Assembly: GCA_013298665.1 (NCBI GenBank)
Contig: JAAFIK010000021.1
Location: 1 to 64,000, forward strand
From: Chitinophagales bacterium
Lineage (GTDB): Bacteria > Bacteroidota > Bacteroidia > Chitinophagales > Chitinophagaceae
Length of the DNA stretch: 64,000 nt
Direction of reading: 5' to 3'
Within the stretch, counting starts at the first letter, position 1. Each line of letters starts with the position of its first letter. The notes below the pieces were generated by a model. That model worked only from the letters and a program-made list of their open reading frames with translations, ran no database searches and was not told the DNA's origin. The translations under genes were made by a program, and so were the position numbers. Of this stretch, positions 17,344-25,532 are shown piece by piece.

Positions 17344-20300
17344 TTATCTTAATAATGTAATGTCTCCTGTTTTACGGTATTTTTTTCCATCTGTAAATTC
17401 AACGTCGAGGGTATAGGTATACACATCCATGGCCTGTAGTGCACCTTTATATTTGCCATCCCAGCCCTGTTTACGGTTACTCGTGCGGAATACCAGCTCA
17501 CCCCAGCGGTTGTATATACGCCAATCCATCCGGCCAATACCAAAACCTGCTACAGTAATAACACCATTGGGGCCAAACCGGCCTGGTGTAAAGGCGTTAG
17601 GCACATCAAGCAGGGGCAGGATGCGTGCTGCCACCTGGATACAGACAGAATCGGTACAGCCAGCCGTGTTGGTCGCAAACAGACAGGTATTATAAATACC
17701 CGTTGCATTAAACTGGTGTACCGGGTTGACATCGGCAGATACATCTCCATCACCAAAACGCCAGAGATATGTACTCGCGCCAAAAGAGGTATTGGTAAAA
17801 CGCGTAGGTGTATTTTCCAGCGGCGGATCGGGCGACCAGGTAAAGCCCGGTGTCGGTATCGGGAATACTTCTATCGTAAAACGGAAGGTATCAATCTTAT
17901 TACAGGTACTCGTATCAATAGCGATCAATTGTATGGTATATACCCCTACGTTGTTATACACATGCACGGGATCGGAATCAGTACTCGGTGCGCTGCCATC
18001 CCCGAAATCCCAGATAAAGTCCGTACCCGCAAGTGAGGTATTCGTAAACACAGCACGATGCGGTACACAACCCTTCGCCGGAGTGGTGAAGTTGGCTTTA
18101 ACGGTAGGATTGACGCGTATGATCCTGAATACAGAATCCGGGGAATTGCAAAATGTTGTATCATTTACATAAAGGCTTACCCGGTAAGTACCCGGTGCAG
18201 GAAAAGTATGCTGTCGTGGCGGGTTGAGGCCGCTCGTATCCACCGGTGACCCATCCCCGTAATTCCAGGCAAATGACTTTGGACCAAAGCCGCTGCTCGT
18301 GGCAGAAGAGGTATTGGTAAACTGGTAAGCAAGGTTGGTACAGGGGGGGAGTTTGGCAGCGTTAAAACTCAGGAATGCCCTGTTGTTACCCGCCCTGATG
18401 GTGGTGTAGGCCGTATCAGCAATATTGCAGGTGGCAGAGTCGATGGCCACCAGCATCACCCGGTAATTGCCGGGCGTAAGATAGATATGTGACGTATCAG
18501 GCGAACCCGTCAGTGTCAGTTTAGGAGAGCCATCCCCAAAGTCCCAGATAAAGGTTTTGCCTTTGAGCAGGGAATCGGTGAACTGCACCTTTAATGGCGT
18601 ACAACCCGCCGTATCATAACGCACGCCATTGATGCTTGCTACAGCACCGGCTCCCACACCGGTGAAATCCATTTCTATCTTTACAGCGGCTTCATTACAA
18701 CCGGTGGAATTGGGTGTGCCATTGTTAGGCCCCCAAACATTGGCTGTAACGGGAAACTGTACCCCACCACCACAGTTGGCACACATGGCCTGGTAAATCA
18801 CCCCATTGGCATCAAACCGGCTGGTACCACCATCCACATGGTCATCAAAACTGCCATTGAGCTGACCAAAGAAAGCTCCCATCAGCAGACTTGCCGCATC
18901 CTTTTTCATCACCATGAAATAAAAATCGTTGCCATCACCGCGATGATTGGTAAAGTTGATCGTGGTATCCATACCAAGGGTACCCGCAGAGGGGAACTGC
19001 CTTCGGATATTGGGTTCGCCTCCCCAGCCTGAGATGTATACATTCTCACAACGGTCAACCAGAAAAGCTACCGGTGATATGTTTGGTACTGCCGACACCG
19101 TACCATAGGTAGTGGAATAGATAAAATCGGAAAGATCGGGTTTGAGTTTGGCGATAAACTGTCTGCTGCCGGGCTTGTTGTACGTGGCATTAATGATACG
19201 CCAGTTGCCCGTAGAAGTACCCATGATATAGGGGAAACCCGCTTTGTCAAATTGCAAACCATACACAAGATCGGCACCTGTTGTACCCGCATAAGTTGTT
19301 TTGATGATCCCCGATCCGTCACTGCGTACATTGGTCACAAAGCCATCCACTTCACCGCCCTGGTAAGCACTGAAAAGTGCTCCTGTACGGTCGCCGGGCA
19401 GGTTGGGACTATTGGAACCACCAGCCACATAGAGCGACCCGGTAACAGGGTTGAGTGCCAGTACAAAACAGGCATCATCACCACTGCCCCCGAAATAGGA
19501 ACTGAAAAGCACACTACTGAGGTTGGGCGCAAATTTGATGATGACCCCGTCCTGGCGTCCACCGCCAAAAGTGGTTTGTATGCCCGTACCTGCAACGGGG
19601 AAGTTGCTGGATTTGGTACAGGAGGCCAGATATATATTACCGGCACCATCAAGTATTACTTCACTGCGTGCATCATCGCCATAATTGCGCCGGGTTACAT
19701 CAATCCCGTCCGGCGAAGTGTATTTCGGGCGGATATTCACGCCGTCGTCAGCCGAGCCGCCCATCTTCACAGAACCGATGAGCGCTGTTCCCCCGGCGTT
19801 GAACTTGGTGACAACAATGTCGTAGCCCGCTGCCGGACCAATGGCCGGGCGCGTAACCGGATAGTTGGGTGAACTGGTACGACCGGCCACGACAAGATTC
19901 CCTTGCCTGTCGCAGTACATGCTATGGGGTTGTTCATTACCACTGCCGCCAAGATAGGTGGCATACACCCGCTGGCTGCCGTTGGACGACAACTTCATAA
20001 TGGCGATATCATATACATAGTTGGTGTTGTCCTCATTAACCCCGCCACCAAAGGTTTGCTGAAAAGCACCGAGGGAGACAGGATATACGCCTGTATTCCC
20101 CAAAGCAGTACCTCCCGCAAAGAAACTGCCATCCGGACCAAAAGTAGCCGTGTACCCCCAATTGTCCTGCGAGCTGCGGGTGAGCGAAGAAAAGATCAGT
20201 GTAGGATCAATTACCAGGATGGAATTGGGTGTACGACCTTTTACGCTGAAACGCACACTGTTGTTGGTTACCACATAACTGCACTCCAGTTCGCGGCGTT

Positions 20301-20979
20301 CATTCCCCACAATCTCGTAGGTATAAGGATACAATTCGCGCACCTCACCCACCGAAGTACTCAGTATGAGTTCACGGTTGCGTACCATCATTTTGTCAAC
20401 GCCTTCGTATTCCAGCACAATACTGTTCTCATTACCCGACGGCTGTACAATCATATCGTACTTCAGTTTGCCACTGGCATCGCTGTAATAACGTACATCA
20501 ATACCCGGATACATATCCTTATAGGTAATTGCCTGGTAAATTTTACAATCCGGAGCCCATTTGGAAGGATCGTCTCCGATAAAATAATTGTTGTAACTGT
20601 TCAGCATTTTATCCGGTATGGCCTTTGCCCGGCCATTGGCTCCGCTGAATTTAACCTGATAGGCGTGTGAACGCAGTACAAACTTGTTGCCAGGTACCGC
20701 AGCCTTTGCTTTTTCGGCTGCAGCAGTTGTACTGTGTTTGGGATGGCCGGCTTCCATAAGTGCTTCAAGATCATCGGGATGGTGGAGCAACACCGTAAAG
20801 CCTTTCGACTCAATAAAGAAAGCCCCGTTTCCATAATCACCCTTGTATTGCGCACGCTTATCCCACTGGCCTTTATTCTGGATAAATTCCATTTGTCCGT
20901 AACCATTCAGCAGTAAAATAACCGTGAGTGTAAGGAGTAAAGTACGTCGTATGAATTGTTTATAACCTGACAAGTGCAT
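17344..20979 (-). CDS. Giant PKD-repeat cell-surface protein with T9SS type B C-terminal domain
   Basis: This is a secreted surface protein of 1211 residues with a signal peptide (about residues 12-28, RTLLLTLTVILLLNGYG). Residues about 30-270 resemble the DUF7948-type N-terminal domain (MEFIQNKGQWDKRAQYKGD). The central 270-760 region carries beta-propeller SBBP-like repeats of the form YATYLGGSGNEQPHSM and YFGGSGDDACFVLAL. At least four PKD domains follow, recognised by WDFGDGSPKL, WNYGDGSPVD, WDFGDGSAPS and WRFGDGDVSA. The last 85 residues (VPNAFTPGRFGPNG ... YNRWGELVFRTS ... WDGKYKG) are the gliding-motility CHU_C sorting domain. It likely mediates adhesion or gliding. It is in an operon with the PorP/SprF gene. 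Confidence 0.93.
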   Translation of the reverse strand: MHLSGYKQFIRRTLLLTLTVILLLNGYGQMEFIQNKGQWDKRAQYKGDYGNGAFFIESKGFTVLLHHPDDLEALMEAGHPKHSTTAAAEKAKAAVPGNKFVLRSHAYQVKFSGANGRAKAIPDKMLNSYNNYFIGDDPSKWAPDCKIYQAITYKDMYPGIDVRYYSDASGKLKYDMIVQPSGNENSIVLEYEGVDKMMVRNRELILSTSVGEVRELYPYTYEIVGNERRELECSYVVTNNSVRFSVKGRTPNSILVIDPTLIFSSLTRSSQDNWGYTATFGPDGSFFAGGTALGNTGVYPVSLGAFQQTFGGGVNEDNTNYVYDIAIMKLSSNGSQRVYATYLGGSGNEQPHSMYCDRQGNLVVAGRTSSPNYPVTRPAIGPAAGYDIVVTKFNAGGTALIGSVKMGGSADDGVNIRPKYTSPDGIDVTRRNYGDDARSEVILDGAGNIYLASCTKSSNFPVAGTGIQTTFGGGRQDGVIIKFAPNLSSVLFSSYFGGSGDDACFVLALNPVTGSLYVAGGSNSPNLPGDRTGALFSAYQGGEVDGFVTNVRSDGSGIIKTTYAGTTGADLVYGLQFDKAGFPYIMGTSTGNWRIINATYNKPGSRQFIAKLKPDLSDFIYSTTYGTVSAVPNISPVAFLVDRCENVYISGWGGEPNIRRQFPSAGTLGMDTTINFTNHRGDGNDFYFMVMKKDAASLLMGAFFGQLNGSFDDHVDGGTSRFDANGVIYQAMCANCGGGVQFPVTANVWGPNNGTPNSTGCNEAAVKIEMDFTGVGAGAVASINGVRYDTAGCTPLKVQFTDSLLKGKTFIWDFGDGSPKLTLTGSPDTSHIYLTPGNYRVMLVAIDSATCNIADTAYTTIRAGNNRAFLSFNAAKLPPCTNLAYQFTNTSSATSSGFGPKSFAWNYGDGSPVDTSGLNPPRQHTFPAPGTYRVSLYVNDTTFCNSPDSVFRIIRVNPTVKANFTTPAKGCVPHRAVFTNTSLAGTDFIWDFGDGSAPSTDSDPVHVYNNVGVYTIQLIAIDTSTCNKIDTFRFTIEVFPIPTPGFTWSPDPPLENTPTRFTNTSFGASTYLWRFGDGDVSADVNPVHQFNATGIYNTCLFATNTAGCTDSVCIQVAARILPLLDVPNAFTPGRFGPNGVITVAGFGIGRMDWRIYNRWGELVFRTSNRKQGWDGKYKGALQAMDVYTYTLDVEFTDGKKYRKTGDITLLR

Positions 20980-21082
20980 TTTTTTACAATATACTAAATA
21001 ATAACCATTAATTATTGCTATTTGTTCGTCATACCTGTGTCATTCCTGCTGGTTGATATTCGAAGGATATGCTTTTAGTCAA

Positions 21083-23215
21083 TTACGATATTTTGCTCCA
21101 TGCCGTTTTACCTTTCTGGAGCCGCAGGAAATTTTTCAACGGCAAATTTGCTGCCATACTCAGCTCAGGATCAGTTTCCAGCAATTGTTCCACTTCATCG
21201 CGTGCCACTTCAAGTATCTTTCTGTCATGGACTATATCTGCTACCTTAAAGTTTAATGCCCCACTCTGCCTGGTACCCTCAATATCGCCCGGGCCGCGGA
21301 TTTCAAGGTCTTTCTCTGCTATCTTAAAACCGTCGTTGGTGGCACACATAACCTGTAAACGCTCTTTCGCTTCTCTGCTGATTTTATGACCTGTTAATAA
21401 TATGCAAAAACTTTTTTCACTGCCCCTTCCTACCCTTCCGCGCAACTGGTGCAACTGCGACAAGCCGAATTTTTCCGCGCTCTCGATCACCATCACCGAA
21501 GCGTTGGGTACATTCACCCCAACTTCTATCACCGTGGTACTCACCATGATCTGTGTATCGCCTTTTACAAAACGATCCATATTCGTGGCTTTCTGGTCGG
21601 CAGGCTGGCGGCCATGCACCATACTTACCCAATATTTTGGTTCAGGAAAAAAGGACTTTACTTCTTCGTAGCCTTTCATGAGGTTTTCATAATCCATTTT
21701 AGCCGATTCTTCAATGAGCGGGTAGATGAAATAAGCCTGGCGTCCTTTGGCAATTTCCTCCCGTACAAAATCCATAACCGAGGGGCGCTTCTGTTCATAA
21801 CGGTGGAAGGTGTCGATGGGTTGTCTGCCCGGGGGCAACTCATCCATAATACTGATATCCAGATCGCCATAAGCCGTCAATGCCAGCGTTCTGGGTATTG
21901 GCGTAGCCGTCATGACCAGTATGTGCGGCGGAATATGGTTCTTCTGCCAGAGCCTTGCCCGCTGCGCCACGCCAAACTTATGCTGCTCATCCACCACCGC
22001 AAAACCCAGGTTTTTAAACGTTACCTTATCTTCAATCACCGCATGTGTACCGATGAGTATATTCACTTCTCCCGATGCACAGGCGGCAATCACCAGCCGC
22101 TTTTCTCTGGCTGGTGATGAACCGGTGAGCAGTTTTACACAAACCGGCATGTCTTTCAGCAAACTGGTGATGCCCTGGTAATGCTGCTGTGCCAGTATTT
22201 CTGTGGGCGCCATCAGCACACTCTGAAAGGGCTGTGCTTCTTCACCGCTGCTGTTGTCTGCCGCGATCAGCATGGCCAGCAGTGCCACAATCGTTTTACC
22301 ACTACCCACATCCCCCTGTAAGAGCCGGTTCATCTGTCTGCCGCTGCCCGTATCCTTACGAATTTCCCTGAGTACCCTTTTCTGTGCATTGGTAAGCGGG
22401 AAGGGTAGATAATCGTTGTAAAAAGTATTAAAAAGTGTACCGACCCTTCCAAATACCTGTCCGTGCGAGGTCCGGTGCCTGGCACTCCTGAGCAATCCGA
22501 GCCGCAGTTGGGCGATAAAGAATTCGTCAAATTTCAGCCGGCGCACCGCATGCTGGTAGTCTGCCGGACCAGCGGGGAAGTGGATGGCGCGGCAGGCAGC
22601 AAAGCGGCTGACAAAACGGTAACGTTTGATGATATCGCCGGGCAGTATTTCAGGAATATCATTTTCAGACAGTTGGGGCAGCAGTGCCTGTGTCAGTTTG
22701 GCGATGGCCCTGCCGTTGAGTCCGCGTACCTTAAGCTTTTCCGTAGAAGGATACACGGGTTCCAGAAAGCTTTTGCCTGTGGCATTTTCGCGTGAGTAAG
22801 GTTCTGTTTCGGGATGGCTGATCTGCGGCCTGCCCATGAAATAGCCCAGGCGGCCAAACACGAGGTAAGGATGCCCCTCCTGCAGGGTTTTCTGTATCCA
22901 GTTGATGCCCTGGAACCAGGTCAGTTCCAGCACACCCGTTTCATCGCGAAGGGTGGCCACGAGCCTTTTCCCCCGCTTTTCCCCCATCAGTACAATATCC
23001 GATACGATACCGGCTACCTGTACATATTCGCCCTCATCACCCAATGCTGCAATACGGGTAACCTGTGTTTTGTCGATATGCCGCAGTGGGTAATGCTCCA
23101 GCAGGTCTTTAAAAGTAAACAACTGTAATTCCTTCCGCAGGAGTTCGCCCTTCAGCGGTCCCACGCCCTTTAAATATTCAATGGGTGATGCTAATATGTT
23201 GGATGATGCGGAAAT
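21083..23215 (-). CDS. recG: ATP-dependent DNA helicase RecG (non-canonical start)
   Basis: RecG is a superfamily 2 helicase that remodels stalled forks and Holliday junctions. Motifs in order: N-terminal wedge domain (PIEYLKGVGPLKGELLRKEL), Walker A LLQGDVGSGKTIVALLAM, motif II DEQHKFG, motif III VMTATPIPRTLALT, and motif VI QLRGRVGRG. No ATG, GTG or TTG occurs in frame near the conserved N-terminus. The first possible start is ATT at 23215, 18 bases downstream of a TACCTTTG promoter element, which gives 710 residues, the family length. The open frame continues upstream to an ATG at 23614, but that part crosses the promoter, a palindromic repeat and the opposite-strand gene, so it is rejected. 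Confidence 0.85.
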   Translation of the reverse strand: MSASSNILASPIEYLKGVGPLKGELLRKELQLFTFKDLLEHYPLRHIDKTQVTRIAALGDEGEYVQVAGIVSDIVLMGEKRGKRLVATLRDETGVLELTWFQGINWIQKTLQEGHPYLVFGRLGYFMGRPQISHPETEPYSRENATGKSFLEPVYPSTEKLKVRGLNGRAIAKLTQALLPQLSENDIPEILPGDIIKRYRFVSRFAACRAIHFPAGPADYQHAVRRLKFDEFFIAQLRLGLLRSARHRTSHGQVFGRVGTLFNTFYNDYLPFPLTNAQKRVLREIRKDTGSGRQMNRLLQGDVGSGKTIVALLAMLIAADNSSGEEAQPFQSVLMAPTEILAQQHYQGITSLLKDMPVCVKLLTGSSPAREKRLVIAACASGEVNILIGTHAVIEDKVTFKNLGFAVVDEQHKFGVAQRARLWQKNHIPPHILVMTATPIPRTLALTAYGDLDISIMDELPPGRQPIDTFHRYEQKRPSVMDFVREEIAKGRQAYFIYPLIEESAKMDYENLMKGYEEVKSFFPEPKYWVSMVHGRQPADQKATNMDRFVKGDTQIMVSTTVIEVGVNVPNASVMVIESAEKFGLSQLHQLRGRVGRGSEKSFCILLTGHKISREAKERLQVMCATNDGFKIAEKDLEIRGPGDIEGTRQSGALNFKVADIVHDRKILEVARDEVEQLLETDPELSMAANLPLKNFLRLQKGKTAWSKIS

Positions 23216-23232
23216 GGGTTGTTTCTTTTTTA

Positions 23233-23240
23233 CAAAGGTA
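23233..23240 (-). promoter_or_regulatory. recG: -7 element for recG
   Basis: TACCTTTG on the minus strand, 18 bases before the ATT proposed as the recG start. It lies at the edge of the AGTACCTGGTACT repeat cluster, and no TTTG is seen at -33. If used, the transcript would begin with an A-rich leader of about a dozen bases, typical of Bacteroidota. Confidence 0.5.
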
Positions 23241-23241
23241 C

Positions 23242-23334
23242 TGAGTACCTGGTACTCAGTAATCAGTACCTGGCACTTAGTACAAAGTCGCAGACCATAA
23301 GTGGCCTGAACCCCGCGGTTGCGTACCAGGTACT
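23242..23334. repeat. AGTACCTGGTACT palindrome cluster
   Basis: Three copies of a 13-base imperfectly or perfectly palindromic motif lie between the divergent recG and CvfB-like genes. 23242-23258 is a perfect palindrome, TGAGTACCTGGTACTCA around a central base. 23265-23277 reads AGTACCTGGCACT. 23322-23334 is the reverse form, CGTACCAGGTACT. A fourth relative lies at about 16283-16293. They are not part of any gene on the chosen starts. Confidence 0.7.
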
Positions 23335-23362
23335 CACTATCTTTACACCAAACTATCTGCTC

Positions 23363-24196
23363 ATGCACATCAAAACCGGCGATTACAATACCCTTACCGT
23401 TATGCGGTTTGTACCCTTTGGTGTTTACCTCGATGATGGTGGCGAGGGCATCCTCCTGCCCAAGCGGTTTGTGCCGCCAGACACCAAAGAGGGCGATGCC
23501 ATAAAGGTTTTTATCTACCACGATGGGGAAGACAGGCTTATTGCCACCACGCAGCAGCCAAAGGGTAAAGTGGGTGATATTGTGCTGCTGACGGCGGTAA
23601 GTGTAACCCCGCATGGTGCATTTTTAGACAATGGTTTGATGAAGGACCTGTTCGTACCCAAGTCCAAACAACTGGTGGGGATGCGCCCGCACGGCGATTA
23701 TCTTGTCAAAATATACTTAGACGAACAGAGCGGACGGATGACGGCCACAGAGAAAATCGATCCCTTCCTCAGTAATGAAAACCTGACCGTAAAAGAGCTG
23801 GAAGCCGTAACGCTGACGGTATACCGCAAAACGGATATCGGCTACAGCGTAATCATCAACCATATACATACGGGTGTACTGCATTTCAATGAGGTGTATC
23901 GTCCCATTGCTGCGGGCGACTGTTTCCCGGGTTTTATCAAAAAAATATACCCCGGCAATAAAATTGATGTGTCTGCCGGGAAGAAGGGCTACGAAAGGGT
24001 GGAAGATGAGGCAGGCAAGATACTCCGGCTGCTGCAGGAAAACAATGGCTACCTGCCATACTACGACAAAAGTGAGCCTGACGATATTTACAATTTCTTC
24101 AGCATGAGCAAGAAAACTTTTAAGATGACAATTGGCAACCTGTACAAACAGCAAAAAATAAGCCTGGAAAAAACCGGCATCAGGCTGGTGGAATAA
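23363..24196 (+). CDS. CvfB-like S1 domain RNA-binding protein
   Basis: This 277-residue protein matches the CvfB (YitL) family: repeated S1-type OB folds followed by a winged-helix end. Diagnostic stretches are MHIKTGDYNTLTVMRFVPFG, DGGEGILLPKRFVP, FIYHDGEDRLIATTQQP, TPHGAFLDNGLMKDLFVP and the C-terminal SKKTFKMTIGNLYKQQKISL. In Staphylococcus, CvfB binds RNA and affects virulence-factor expression; the role here is unknown. The start at 23363 was chosen because the family begins there; the longer frame to 23219 runs through the palindromic repeats. A TATCTTTA box at 23338-23345 could serve as -7. Divergent from recG. Confidence 0.87.
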   Translation: MHIKTGDYNTLTVMRFVPFGVYLDDGGEGILLPKRFVPPDTKEGDAIKVFIYHDGEDRLIATTQQPKGKVGDIVLLTAVSVTPHGAFLDNGLMKDLFVPKSKQLVGMRPHGDYLVKIYLDEQSGRMTATEKIDPFLSNENLTVKELEAVTLTVYRKTDIGYSVIINHIHTGVLHFNEVYRPIAAGDCFPGFIKKIYPGNKIDVSAGKKGYERVEDEAGKILRLLQENNGYLPYYDKSEPDDIYNFFSMSKKTFKMTIGNLYKQQKISLEKTGIRLVE

Positions 24197-24271
24197 CGGT
24201 GCCTGTGTAATGCTTTATCCGGTGGAGATAGTCTGTACAAATATTGTTAAAAAAATTTTAACACGCCAAAA

Positions 24272-24304
24272 TTTGGCCGTATGAAAAACTTTTTTATACA
24301 TTTG
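24272..24304 (+). promoter_or_regulatory. Promoter of the 24344 gene
   Basis: TTTG (24272-24275), a 21-base spacer and TACATTTG (24297-24304) form a full Bacteroidota promoter, about 40 bases upstream of the ATG. Confidence 0.75.
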
Positions 24305-24343
24305 TATTGCTAATTTATTTATAACCTGATAAAAACGTTTTCT

Positions 24344-25051
24344 ATGTCAGAAAATCACCTGAACCCGCCGGGGTCTGAAGCCGGCACAGTACAAACACCT
24401 GTTTACAAAACAAAAAAGAAAAATGTTCCTGTAAAGGACAATGACTTCGGGGAATTGTGTACCTCGGTCAGTAAAAGATGGAAAGAAATGCCCAAGTTCA
24501 ACCTGCTGCACATTTCGCGGGAGATGTTTGAAGAGAAGGCAACGCTTTTCAACAGTATGCTCAACAACAGCCTGCAGGCCGCGGGTAACCGGTCGCCGCT
24601 GACATTGCGCTTACAAAAAGCCGATGCCACTATGGATCAGGGCATACGGGCGGTAAAGATTTACCTGAAGGAAAAGTATGAGGGAAGTGCCCCTGCTTAT
24701 TACGCGCTGTTTGGTCTTGAATGGCATAATAGCGCATATAAACTGCCGTATGACCGTAATAAGCGGCGGAATGTACTCAACCAGATACTATCGGGTATTA
24801 GTACTGAGGGCTTTGGCGACAAAAAGTATGGCACGGCATTCTGGACCGATCTGACGAATGAATACAACAGCCTGCTGGATACCGCCATCAAAACCGATGG
24901 ACTGAAGAGTTCTAATATTGGTAATAAAAAATTGTTGAAAGAAGAACTCAGTACGGCACTCAATGCCATCATCAGCCTCATCAGGGCGCAATACCCCGGT
25001 AATGCCGCAAGCGAGTTACGCAACTGGGGCTTTCAGAAAGATAAATACTAA
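24344..25051 (+). CDS. Conserved hypothetical protein, cytoplasmic
   Basis: I do not recognise this 235-residue protein. There is no signal peptide and no membrane span. The first 35 residues are polar and Lys-rich (VYKTKKKNVPVKDND). The remainder looks mostly helical, with conserved-looking segments CTSVSKRWKEMPKFNLLHIS, GLEWHNSAYKLPYDRNKRR and a tail LRNWGFQKDKY. A strong promoter upstream and a hairpin terminator downstream make it a single-gene unit. Codon use looks like its neighbours, so recent transfer is not suggested. It precedes the 43-bp tandem repeat block, but no functional link can be shown. Confidence 0.75.
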   Translation: MSENHLNPPGSEAGTVQTPVYKTKKKNVPVKDNDFGELCTSVSKRWKEMPKFNLLHISREMFEEKATLFNSMLNNSLQAAGNRSPLTLRLQKADATMDQGIRAVKIYLKEKYEGSAPAYYALFGLEWHNSAYKLPYDRNKRRNVLNQILSGISTEGFGDKKYGTAFWTDLTNEYNSLLDTAIKTDGLKSSNIGNKKLLKEELSTALNAIISLIRAQYPGNAASELRNWGFQKDKY

Positions 25052-25086
25052 TCTCATGGGTGGTTAGTAAAAAATAAACAGGTGTT

Positions 25087-25118
25087 AATACCTCCGGCGC
25101 ACAACCGGGGGTATTTTT
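25087..25118 (+). terminator. Terminator of the 24344 gene
   Basis: The stem AATACCTCCGG (25087-25097) pairs with CCGGGGGTATT (25105-25115), one wobble, around a 7-base loop, and is followed by a T-run. It starts 36 bases after the stop codon. Confidence 0.85.
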
Positions 25119-25170
25119 ATTGCATATGATGAACTGAGATGAGGTGATGCTACAATACATAACCACGCTA

Positions 25171-25501
25171 TATCGTCACAGACACCATCGAGCGGAGTAA
25201 GTGCATCACTTCATACCGTCTGGACACCATCGAACCGGAGCAAGTGCATCACTTCATACCGTCTGGACACCACCGAACCGGAGTAAGTGCATCACTTCAT
25301 ACCGTCTGGACACCACCGAACCGGAGCAAGTGCATCACTTCATACCGTCTGGACACCACCGAACCGGAGTAAGTGCATCACTTCATACCGTCTGGACACC
25401 ATCGAACCGGAGTAAGTGCATCACTTCATACCGTCTGGACACCACCGAACCGGAGTAAGTGTATTACTTCATACCGTCTGGACACTATCGGACTCTCATA
25501 A
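25171..25501. repeat. 43-bp tandem repeat array, seven units plus a decayed one
   Basis: Direct repeats of exactly 43 bases start at 25201, 25244, 25287, 25330, 25373, 25416 and 25459, each beginning GTGCATCACTTCATACCGTC except the last. The first six differ only at two positions: ATC/ACC in the middle and CAA/TAA at the end. The seventh is diverged at both ends, and 25171-25200 is a degenerate partial copy. There are no spacers, so this is not CRISPR. Each junction makes AAGTG-CAT-CACTT, a small perfect hairpin. The array lies between the convergent 24344 gene and rmuC and is probably non-coding: 43 is not a multiple of 3, and an 85-codon frame through it simply rotates through all three phases. 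Confidence 0.95.
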
Positions 25502-25532
25502 ATAGGTTAACTGCAATGTATGATAGTAAATA

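Noticed and set aside
23219..23614. N-terminal extension of RecG up to the ATG at 23614, and of the CvfB-like protein back to 23219
   Set aside because: The two extensions overlap each other on opposite strands, cross palindromic repeats and promoter boxes, and are not conserved-looking.
25201..25458. 85-codon protein encoded by the tandem repeats
   Set aside because: The repeat length is not a multiple of 3, so the frame merely passes through all three phases; there is no start signal, and TAA variants interrupt other copies.
25171..25501. CRISPR array
   Set aside because: The 43-bp units are contiguous with no spacers, and no cas genes are in the window.
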